Below, one piece after another: positions 5,867-10,894 of a DNA stretch of 10,894 bases. The stretch is taken from contig JBBQKP010000111.1 in NCBI GenBank assembly GCA_038326995.1, positions 1 through 10,894 on the forward strand, in the 5' to 3' direction. How positions within the stretch are numbered: the first letter of the stretch is position 1; every line of letters starts with the position of its first letter. Position numbers and translations under genes: made by a program. Under the pieces are notes generated by a model. That model made no database searches. It was given only the letters and a program-made list of their open reading frames with translations, and was not told where the DNA came from. The DNA comes from JBBQKP01 sp038326995 (GTDB lineage: Bacteria > Planctomycetota > Phycisphaerae > Tepidisphaerales > Tepidisphaeraceae).

Positions 5867-6733
5867 TTATCGGCCCACTGTCAGCCGCATGCCCACCTCG
5901 ATCGGGCCGGGCCAGTCGTTTCGAGCCAGCGCATCCATACCAAAGATCAGACCCGACTTTCCGTGCTTGAGCGTAAGGTTGCGGAATGAAGCGAGCAGAT
6001 CGAGCACGCCGTCTTTCATTGACACGCCGGTCTGTTGATCGACCTCCACGACCTTGCACCGCGCACACGGTTTGATGAATTCGAGCGAGTGGCCGGTGTC
6101 TGTTGTGAGCGATTGAATGTGGTCTTCATCCCACGCAAGAAGGTCATCTTGAATGACGATGTTAGCGCGAAAACGATCCATGGGCACGGGCAATTGGCCT
6201 CGCTCGATGAGCCGGCCATTCAGATCGTCGAGCGACGCCGTCGTCGTCACCAGCATCGGCCCGAAGTCCGCGAACTGTGTCTTGGAAACATCATCGCCGC
6301 TCCAGAACGGATCGACCGCGCGTCGATGTTCGTTTGGAAACTGAACAAGCCGGACCCTGCGTCCGAGCTGCTTGCGAAGCCGCTGCGCGATGTCATCGCC
6401 CAGATCGTTCGCCATCACGACGTCGCCCCATATGCTGGTCTTGCGAATCGGATGAGTCGTCGGATGGGTCGTCGGCTGAGTTGAGTCAAGGTCAATTGAC
6501 CACTCCCAATCTTCGCCCGCGATATCGAGGCGTGAGTGATCGCTTAAAATCGTCGCACGCAGTCTCGCCATCGCGGGAATGGTTCGCTGGCTTACGAACG
6601 CGCCGGTGGACTCATCGACGATCATCCACGTGCGGTCGAACGCCAGGCCGGTGGTTTGCACGCTCCAGGATGCGGGCGAAAAGCCGCGGCATCCTTTGAC
6701 CGGATAGACATGAAGCGAAGCGACGGTCGGCAT
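5867..6733 (-). CDS. MOSC-domain molybdenum cofactor protein (mARC/YcbX-like)
   Basis: The 288-residue protein joins an N-terminal MOSC beta-barrel domain (starting SLHVYPVKGCRG, residues 6-17) to a MOSC domain. Conserved stretches include FDRTWMIVD (32-40), MDRFRANIVI (185-194) and KPCARCKVVEVDQQTG (221-236). The PCARC motif matches the ACSRC motif of human mARC, where a cysteine holds the molybdenum, so a Moco-dependent reductase acting on N-oxygenated compounds is likely. Unlike E. coli YcbX, it has no C-terminal 2Fe-2S ferredoxin domain, so electrons must come from a separate partner. An open frame extends 10 codons upstream to a TTG, but the ATG at 6733 (MPTVASLHVYPVKG) fits the family start. 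There is no Shine-Dalgarno; an AT-rich TACTATATG lies just before the ATG. No Moco biosynthesis gene is adjacent. A 12-bp repeat at 6449-6484 lengthens a surface segment (TTHPTTHP). Confidence 0.9.
   Translation of the reverse strand: MPTVASLHVYPVKGCRGFSPASWSVQTTGLAFDRTWMIVDESTGAFVSQRTIPAMARLRATILSDHSRLDIAGEDWEWSIDLDSTQPTTHPTTHPIRKTSIWGDVVMANDLGDDIAQRLRKQLGRRVRLVQFPNEHRRAVDPFWSGDDVSKTQFADFGPMLVTTTASLDDLNGRLIERGQLPVPMDRFRANIVIQDDLLAWDEDHIQSLTTDTGHSLEFIKPCARCKVVEVDQQTGVSMKDGVLDLLASFRNLTLKHGKSGLIFGMDALARNDWPGPIEVGMRLTVGR
6449..6484. repeat. 12-bp tandem repeat inside the MOSC gene
   Basis: The units CGGATGAGTCGT (6449-6460) and CGGATGGGTCGT (6461-6472) are followed by a diverged CGGCTGAGTTGA (6473-6484). 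They encode a Thr/His/Pro-rich insert (around TTHPTTHP). The reading frame is kept because the unit is a multiple of three. Confidence 0.75.
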
Positions 6734-6789
6734 GACACATATAGTAGTGTTGTGTCGCGTCAAATTCTGTGGCTGATGGGAGTAGCGCG

Positions 6790-6884
6790 GGGTGCCACGT
6801 TCTGGTAATCCAGAGCGTGCCCGGAACGTTGGCCGAACCGCACACGGAACCGCACGCTTTGCGAGTACACAAAACGTGGCACCC
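6790..6884. repeat. REPIN-like element B (95 bp, inverted hairpin ends)
   Basis: GGGTGCCACGTT (6790-6801) is repeated as an exact reverse complement at 6873-6884. Each end folds. CACGTTCTGG (6796-6805... read from the CAC of the end) pairs over 10 bp with CCAGAGCGTG across the loop TAAT, with one T-G wobble. At the other end CACGCTTTG pairs with CAAAACGTG with one mismatch. The ends start GGTGC followed by CACG, as in the element at 3944-4039, but the inner stem bases are different (TTCTGG here, ACTTG there). It lies in the MOSC/rplM gap. Confidence 0.8.
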
Positions 6885-6918
6885 GGAAAAAATTAAAGGG
6901 TACGGTTTGTCGTTTCGC

Positions 6919-6935
6919 CGCAGACAAAGTCTGCG
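6919..6935. repeat. 7-bp perfect hairpin
   Basis: CGCAGAC (6919-6925) pairs with GTCTGCG (6929-6935) around AAA. It is 34 bases from element B and is followed by a GC-alternating run (TGCGCGCGCA). No T-run follows on the + strand. Its role is unknown. Confidence 0.55.
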
Positions 6936-6989
6936 TGCGCGCGCAACAACGATCGAGGATTGTCGCGTATAAAAACCCTTGAAACGCCG

Positions 6990-7086
6990 ACGAGCCGGAA
7001 GCGTAAGCGACGGGCAACACAATGCCTTGGACGACGCCTGACGGTTTCAAATGATAACGAGTCCGTCGCTGACGCTTCCGGCTCGT
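6990..7086. repeat. Inverted-repeat element C (97 bp)
   Basis: The 24 bases at 6990-7013 (beginning ACGAGCCGGAAGCG) and the 24 bases at 7063-7086 (ending CGCTTCCGGCTCGT) are reverse complements with a single mismatch. They enclose 49 bases. From memory, the sequence resembles an interspersed repeat seen in planctomycete genomes. Unlike elements A and B, its ends do not each form a strong hairpin. Its total length (97 bp) is nearly the same as theirs. Confidence 0.8.
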
Positions 7087-7175
7087 AAACACATCCGACC
7101 ATCCGCGCACACGCAGGCTTCGGCCGCGGCGAAACATCAGTCGTATTAAAATTATGGTGTGATAAACGACCAGCA

Positions 7176-7198
7176 GTACTCGGACCATCGGTACTCGG
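7176..7198. repeat. 8-bp direct repeat with 7-base spacer
   Basis: GTACTCGG occurs at 7176-7183 and 7191-7198, about 75 bases before the putative rplM -35 box. The copies are 15 bases centre to centre. It may be chance. Confidence 0.45.
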
Positions 7199-7272
7199 GC
7201 AACACCGAAACAGGCAGCTAAAAGCCGATTTCCATCCCTTCCGCCAGAAAAAACAGATTCTCGCCGCCGCCC

Positions 7273-7300
7273 TTGAAGTTGGCCGCCCGACCGTTACACT
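7273..7300 (+). promoter_or_regulatory. Possible promoter of the rplM-rpsI operon
   Basis: TTGAAG (7273-7278) is followed by a 16-base spacer and TACACT (7295-7300); each matches four of six consensus sigma-70 bases. It would give a leader of about 100 bases before rplM. The downstream TATAGAAT at 7362-7369 is an alternative -10 box, but it has no good -35. Confidence 0.4.
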
Positions 7301-7352
7301 ACTCGGCTCGCTGTCGCGTGGCCCGGTCGCTGCGCGAAATAGCGGTCGGACG

Positions 7353-7377
7353 TCGACTTCATATAGAATCGACTTCA
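7353..7377. repeat. 9-bp direct repeat in the rplM leader
   Basis: TCGACTTCA occurs at 7353-7361 and 7369-7377, flanking TATAGAA. It ends 32 bases before the rplM start codon. It could be a regulator site around a -10 box or a leader RNA element. Confidence 0.5.
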
Positions 7378-7409
7378 AAAGATAGCAGCCTGAACGAAAG
7401 TAACCTGAC

Positions 7410-7850
7410 ATGAGAACCTACCTCGGAACCTATCTCGCCAAGCCCGGCGAACTCAAGCAAGACTGGCACCTCGTCGACGCGAACGACCAGATTCTGGGTC
7501 GATTGGCTTCAAAACTGGCGATTATTCTCCAGGGTAAGCACAAGCCGACCTACACCGCTCACGTGGATACCGGCGATTTTGTCGTCGTGACCAACGCGGA
7601 AAAGATCAAAGTCACCGGCAAAAAGGCCGACGTCATCGAGTACGACCGCTACTCTGGCTACGCCGGCGGCCGACGCGTGTACAGCTATAAGCAAATGCAG
7701 GAAATCGCCCCCGAGCGAATCATCCAGCTGGCAGTCAAGCGAATGCTGCCCAAGAACAAGCTCGGCCGCGACATGCTGGGCAAGCTCAAGATCTACAAAG
7801 GCACGGTTCACCCGCACGCCGCACAGCAGCCCAAAGCGCTTTCACTGTAA
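7410..7850 (+). CDS. rplM: 50S ribosomal protein L13
   Basis: L13 is an early-assembling large-subunit protein that binds 23S rRNA. The 146-residue protein matches the family along its whole length: DWHLVDANDQILGRLAS (18-34), GKHKPTYTAHVDTGDFVVV (42-60), the GYAGG of the central loop (83-87), PERIIQLAVKRMLPKNKLGR (100-119), and the C-terminal HPHAAQQP (134-141). The start at 7410 gives the usual N-terminus just before the conserved DW. No Shine-Dalgarno is visible (the upstream bases are GAAAGTAACCTGAC). It is the first gene of the conserved rplM-rpsI operon; rpsI follows after 60 bases. Confidence 0.98.
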   Translation: MRTYLGTYLAKPGELKQDWHLVDANDQILGRLASKLAIILQGKHKPTYTAHVDTGDFVVVTNAEKIKVTGKKADVIEYDRYSGYAGGRRVYSYKQMQEIAPERIIQLAVKRMLPKNKLGRDMLGKLKIYKGTVHPHAAQQPKALSL

Positions 7851-7883
7851 AGCTCTTTCACACTGTAATGCTTTCGCAGTAAG
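7839..7883. repeat. Imperfect repeats across the rplM stop codon
   Basis: Three related segments follow each other: CTTTCACTGTAAAG (7839-7852), CTTTCACACTGTAATG (7855-7870) and CTTTCGCAGTAAG (7871-7883). The first contains the rplM stop TAA. The TAA in the second is in the same frame, 18 bases on. They fill most of the gap to rpsI. Confidence 0.65.
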
Positions 7884-7910
7884 AATTACTTCCCTATCCG
7901 AGCAATCCAA

Positions 7911-8339
7911 ATGGCCGAAGAAACAAAAGCCCTCGAAGTCCCCGTCAACAAGGCCGCCTGCATCTGGGGCACCGGCAGGCGTAAGACTTCGGTCGCACGC
8001 GTTCGCATCCTGCCCGGCACCGGCAAGATTTCCATCAATAAGCGCGAACTCAACGATTACCTCCCCAGCGAGCGTGACCGCAAGGCCATCTTCGGCCCGC
8101 TCGAAGTCACCAACATGGGCGGCAAAGTCGATGTCCACGTCAACGCCTCGGGCGGAGGCGTATCAAGCCAGAGCGGCGCGATCGTCATGGGCCTTGCCCG
8201 TGCACTTCGCGCCTTCGACCTCGCACTCGACCCCGCACTTCGCGGTGCCGGCTTCTTCACCCGCGACAGCCGCATGAAGGAACGTAAGAAATACGGCCAG
8301 CGCGGTGCACGTCGTAAGTTCCAGTTCAGCAAGCGATAA
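7911..8339 (+). CDS. rpsI: 30S ribosomal protein S9
   Basis: S9 sits in the head of the small subunit, and its C-terminal tail reaches the P-site tRNA. The 142-residue protein has the family signature: GTGRRKTSVARVRILPGTGK (20-39), INKRELNDYL, the central GGGVSSQSGAIVMGLARAL, and the basic end GQRGARRKFQFSKR, whose SKR tail is the conserved P-site contact. It carries about 12 extra N-terminal residues compared with E. coli S9. The start ATG has no Shine-Dalgarno; the 60-base gap after rplM points to co-transcription. An intrinsic terminator follows 26 bases after the stop codon. Confidence 0.98.
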   Translation: MAEETKALEVPVNKAACIWGTGRRKTSVARVRILPGTGKISINKRELNDYLPSERDRKAIFGPLEVTNMGGKVDVHVNASGGGVSSQSGAIVMGLARALRAFDLALDPALRGAGFFTRDSRMKERKKYGQRGARRKFQFSKR

Positions 8340-8365
8340 TTCATCGCTTCTGCTTTCTCCAGACC

Positions 8366-8400
8366 AAAAAAACACCACGCCCCGGCGTGGTGTTTTTGTT
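8366..8400. terminator. Bidirectional intrinsic terminator after rpsI
   Basis: AACACCACGCC (8371-8381) pairs with GGCGTGGTGTT (8384-8394), with practical loop closure at CCCG. It is flanked by A7 on the left (8366-8372) and TTTTTGTTT on the right. It ends rplM-rpsI on the + strand and, because it reads into a T-run on both strands, can also stop the converging kelch gene. The arm TGGTGTTTTTG (8388-8398) is repeated exactly at 8401-8411. Confidence 0.9.
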
Positions 8401-8462
8401 TGGTGTTTTTGCTGATTGACGTGGTTCAAATTGAAACAGGGGTTCAAAACACTTTTCCTCGC

Positions 8463-8532
8463 GTAGCCGCCAGCTTGCTGGTGCTTGATGTGCGAATAGA
8501 GTTCTTGAAAGCGCCAGCAAGCTAGCGGCTAC
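8463..8532. repeat. REPIN-like element D (70 bp) with GTAG ends
   Basis: Bases 8463-8484 (GTAGCCGCCAGCTTGCTGG, then TGC) pair with 8511-8532 over 22 positions with one mismatch and one G-T wobble, leaving a 26-base loop. Each end starts with GTAG when read inward and holds its own small hairpin: CCAG-CTTG-CTGG on the left and CTAG-CTTG-CTGG on the right. GTAG followed by a hairpin is the hallmark of REP sequences. A separate palindrome GACTTG-ACG-CAAGTC lies 4 bases beyond it (8537-8551), with a core matching the stems of element A. The element lies between the rpsI terminator and the kelch gene end. Confidence 0.85.
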
Positions 8533-8536
8533 ACGG

Positions 8537-8551
8537 GACTTGACGCAAGTC
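8537..8551. repeat. 6-bp palindrome with the element A stem core
   Basis: GACTTG (8537-8542) and CAAGTC (8546-8551) flank ACG. The same GACTTG-loop-CAAGTC core forms both hairpins of the element at 3944-4039, but the flanking CAC/GTG bases are absent. It may be a decayed single REP or chance. Confidence 0.4.
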
Positions 8552-8574
8552 AGATCAATGACGCGAAACGCGTT

Positions 8575-10830
8575 TTACCCCGCGAATGTGCCCTCGAGCA
8601 CCTGCGTCACGATGGAGCCGTTGAACCCGCCGACTACGAACACCCGGTCGCCCGCGACGAAGGCCGACGGACTGAGCCGCGGCTGCGGGAGTGTGCTCAA
8701 CACGTCGATCTGCCCGGTGATCGGATTGATCGACCACACCGAATCGCGGAACTGATTGTGGTTCTCTTCACCGCCCACCATGAAGACTCGGCCTCTTGAA
8801 ATGAACGTGCTGTTGGTGGTGTGTGTCCGGTCGGATGGAAGTGTCCAGGACTGCGTCGACCATCGGTCGGCCGTCGGGTCGTAAACCTGCACATCATTGT
8901 GAGGCACGAGTCCCTCGTCGAAGCCGGTCTGCCCGCCCATCACAAAGATTCGGCCGTTGACATTAAGGGCGGCGGCATGATTGCGCGAGAGATTCATCGG
9001 ATTGCGCCCGACCCATCCGCCCGTCGGGTTGTCGAGATTCAAGGCCCACATGTCAGGTGTGTCGGTGTTGCGGGTGATGTCTTGCCCGCCGAAGTAGTAG
9101 AGTGTTCGCCCGACGACGACGGAATTTCCCGCGGCACGGACGGCCGGAAGTGCCGGGCCTGCCGTCCAGACATCGCCTAGGGTGTCATACACCCAGACCT
9201 CGTTCGTGCCGAACGTCTGGCCGCCGCCCTCGTTGCCGGTGTATCCGCCCACGAGCCATATGTTATTGCGATCGACCGCGACACCCGCGTGCGTCAGCCG
9301 AGTCGGGCTGCTGGCACGCTCTGTCCAGTTGTTGGTGAGCGAATCGAAACTCCAATTGTCATTGACGGGGTTGAAATCGTTCTGAAATCCGCCGATGAGG
9401 TAAGTTCTCGTGCCGACGGTCGCGGTCATCGCCTCGGTGTATACGCCCGACGGTCCGTTGGATGAATTGGCGAAGTTGACGTTGCTCGTCGAAACTGCAG
9501 TGCGGGTATCATTGATTGTTACGCGCGAGCTCGACCCTTGGCCGGTGGAAAATGTGGCGGCCGGGTCGACGGCGACCGAAAGCGCCCGGCTTGGTTCGAT
9601 GACGTCCGTCAGTGGCACGACGATCGACATGGTTCGGCTGACCTGATTCGCGGGAATCGTGATCGAGCCCGAAAGCAAACTGCGAATCTGAAACGAAGCA
9701 TTGCCCGACAGACGATAGCTGACGGTAAGCGGCTGCGTGATCGGGCCGGTGCGAGAGAACCGAACGGTCGCAAAGTCACTCAAGCTGCCAACAGTCGCGC
9801 TGTTGTCTACTCTCACCACGCTGACGACAGTAAGCGGCTGTATACTGGGCACAATTTCGATGAACGCCAGCTTATTGTTCCTGCTTCCCGCGGCCCGGCT
9901 CAGTGTGATCGTGCCGTCGGTCACGTTCACCGTACGGCTGTTCTCGAAAAACCCTGGCGTGGTCGGCCTTGCTCGCACGAGCGGCTGCCCTTCAACGTTC
10001 ACGCGGTAGTCGTCGCCGTTGATGCGAGTGTCGCCGATGGCAAGCCTGACGGTGTACGAGCCGTTGGGCACCGCAAGCGACCATGTGCGGGGCGTGTCGG
10101 TCCGATAGACAACGTGCGTGTCATAACGCTGATCGATCGAGATGCCTCGCTCGACCGCGCCGCTGGTGTTATCGGTCGACCATCCGTAGGTCTGCCCGGC
10201 CTCCTTCGCGCCGAAAGTCTGTCCGGCGTCCACGAGATAACCGGCCACGCGATCGCTGCTGGTTGGCTGAAAGTTAATGCGGACGGGCGTGAGATTGATC
10301 GAGGCGGCGTTATCTGAGCGCGACCGCACTTCAATAAAGGCGAGCTTGGCGTTGACCGCTCCCGAGGCCGCAGAAATCGTCAGGCGCCCGTCGGTGACCC
10401 GCGCGATTGCCCGGCCGTCGCCGAAGCGGTTCTGATCCGTGGGCGTGAGAAAATTCATCCGCACGCCCTCGACGTCGAACTGGTTGGTCGAATCCAGAAA
10501 CGCCGCATCTCCGCCGACCAGTCGCACGTCATAACTGCCATTGGGCACGGCCAGTTCGAACGTTCGGGTCACGCCCTGCCAGGTCAGGTGGGCTGTGGTG
10601 TCGAACGCCTGGTCGAGCAGGACGCCGCGATCTCGCATGCCCGCGGAGTTGTCGCTGTTCCAGCCGTAGGTCTGCCCATTGCGCGCCGTGTACACCTCGC
10701 CGCCGTCGATGAGAAAACCGCCAGGCCCGCCACTGGAAGCGGGCTGGAAGTTGATCTTCAGGTCGACGGAAAACAGTTTGCGGGGTTCGAGCGATTCAAC
10801 GGGGGAGATGGCGATCGTTTTGCGTGTCAT
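8575..10830 (-). CDS. Secreted protein with two malectin-like modules, a Calx-beta-like module and a kelch propeller
   Basis: This 751-residue protein probably acts outside the cytoplasm in binding carbohydrate or protein; no catalytic motif was seen. Residues 1-22 carry the planctomycete motif ESLEPRKLFS in place of a classical signal peptide. Two homologous beta-rich modules follow (about 24-168 and 183-327). Both have INFQP, a G-[FY]-L-[IV]-D-x-G stretch, GQTYGW, AVPNGSY, VTDG and KLAFIE, and they resemble malectin-type carbohydrate-binding domains. A Calx-beta-like module spans 333-442 (SDFATVRFSRTGPI, then DVIEPSRALSVAV). From about 452 to the end there are six kelch repeats with the double glycines at 480-481, 528-529, 581-582, 632-633, 686-687 and 734-735, each followed by W/Y-containing strands, which suggests a six-bladed propeller. 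Unlike the other secreted protein it has no dockerin-like end. The ATG at 10830 has no Shine-Dalgarno. The 64 bases upstream to the window edge show no clear promoter. It converges on rplM-rpsI. Confidence 0.85.
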   Translation of the reverse strand: MTRKTIAISPVESLEPRKLFSVDLKINFQPASSGGPGGFLIDGGEVYTARNGQTYGWNSDNSAGMRDRGVLLDQAFDTTAHLTWQGVTRTFELAVPNGSYDVRLVGGDAAFLDSTNQFDVEGVRMNFLTPTDQNRFGDGRAIARVTDGRLTISAASGAVNAKLAFIEVRSRSDNAASINLTPVRINFQPTSSDRVAGYLVDAGQTFGAKEAGQTYGWSTDNTSGAVERGISIDQRYDTHVVYRTDTPRTWSLAVPNGSYTVRLAIGDTRINGDDYRVNVEGQPLVRARPTTPGFFENSRTVNVTDGTITLSRAAGSRNNKLAFIEIVPSIQPLTVVSVVRVDNSATVGSLSDFATVRFSRTGPITQPLTVSYRLSGNASFQIRSLLSGSITIPANQVSRTMSIVVPLTDVIEPSRALSVAVDPAATFSTGQGSSSRVTINDTRTAVSTSNVNFANSSNGPSGVYTEAMTATVGTRTYLIGGFQNDFNPVNDNWSFDSLTNNWTERASSPTRLTHAGVAVDRNNIWLVGGYTGNEGGGQTFGTNEVWVYDTLGDVWTAGPALPAVRAAGNSVVVGRTLYYFGGQDITRNTDTPDMWALNLDNPTGGWVGRNPMNLSRNHAAALNVNGRIFVMGGQTGFDEGLVPHNDVQVYDPTADRWSTQSWTLPSDRTHTTNSTFISRGRVFMVGGEENHNQFRDSVWSINPITGQIDVLSTLPQPRLSPSAFVAGDRVFVVGGFNGSIVTQVLEGTFAG

Positions 10831-10894
10831 GATGGTTCATTGAACATCGGCATGCGGGCCGAAAGTTCAACATGACAATAGACGCCGCGGGGGC

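Larger units (their letters stand above)
6734..7409. other. Divergent intergenic region between the MOSC gene and rplM
   Basis: This 676-base stretch has no credible gene. It holds REPIN-like element B (6790-6884), a 7-bp hairpin (6919-6935), a larger inverted-repeat element (6990-7086), an AT-rich patch around 7144-7165, and the putative rplM promoter and leader (7273-7409). GTACTCGG occurs twice with a 7-base spacer (7176-7183, 7191-7198). Open frames crossing the inverted repeats on both strands are shadows with no family resemblance. Confidence 0.7.

Noticed and set aside
6734..6763. Longer MOSC protein start at a TTG (10 extra residues)
   Set aside because: The ATG at 6733 gives the family-typical start MPTVASLHVYPVKG, and no Shine-Dalgarno supports the TTG.
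6893..7411. Minus-strand 172-codon open frame and others across the MOSC/rplM gap
   Set aside because: They run through inverted-repeat elements, have odd Arg/Ser-rich composition and resemble no family; they look like chance frames in GC-rich DNA.
9538..10317. Long + strand frame (259 codons) opposite the kelch gene
   Set aside because: It is an antisense shadow. The minus strand encodes clear malectin-like and kelch repeats over the same bases.

Overview
The window looks like a chromosomal piece of a planctomycete, most likely of the class Phycisphaerae. This is inferred from two long secreted-type proteins that begin with the planctomycete N-terminal sorting-like motif (LEPRRVF and LEPRKLF), from a degenerate dockerin-type C-terminus of the kind common in that phylum, and from GC-rich coding DNA with wide gaps full of short inverted repeats. 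No phage, plasmid, CRISPR, tRNA or rRNA feature was seen.

Layout from left to right. The 3' end of an unrecognised + strand gene (to 155) is followed by a + strand multi-pass membrane protein of unknown function (250-999), whose ATG directly follows a perfect 9-bp inverted repeat. Next come three minus-strand genes, each apparently transcribed on its own. The first is a 769-residue extracellular lysyl-oxidase-like protein with PPC, Calx-beta and dockerin-like modules (1187-3496). The second is aroA, EPSP synthase of the shikimate pathway (4225-5550). The third is a MOSC-domain, mARC/YcbX-like molybdenum cofactor protein (5867-6733). A 676-base divergent gap leads to the ribosomal protein operon rplM-rpsI on the + strand (7410-8339), which ends in a strong terminator usable from both sides. 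Converging on it from the right is a 751-residue minus-strand protein with two malectin-like modules, a Calx-beta-like module and a six-repeat kelch propeller (8575-10830).

The housekeeping genes (aroA, rplM, rpsI, MOSC) are ordinary. The two large secreted-type proteins share the LEPR motif and a Calx-beta module, and probably act outside the cytoplasm at the cell surface or matrix. The lysyl-oxidase module keeps its three copper ligands and both residues that form the quinone cofactor, so it is plausibly an active amine oxidase.

The most interesting non-coding signal is a set of four intergenic elements of 70-97 bp with inverted ends (3944-4039, 6790-6884, 6990-7086, 8463-8532). In the first and second, both ends begin GGTGC and each end forms its own hairpin. 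Hairpin sequences differ between the two elements while pairing is largely kept. The fourth has GTAG at both ends before a hairpin. This matches the architecture of REPIN/BIME elements moved by REP-associated tyrosine transposases. Other features are short tandem repeats around gene ends, a row of three hairpins between the MOSC gene and aroA, and a general lack of Shine-Dalgarno sequences, with aroA possibly leaderless.
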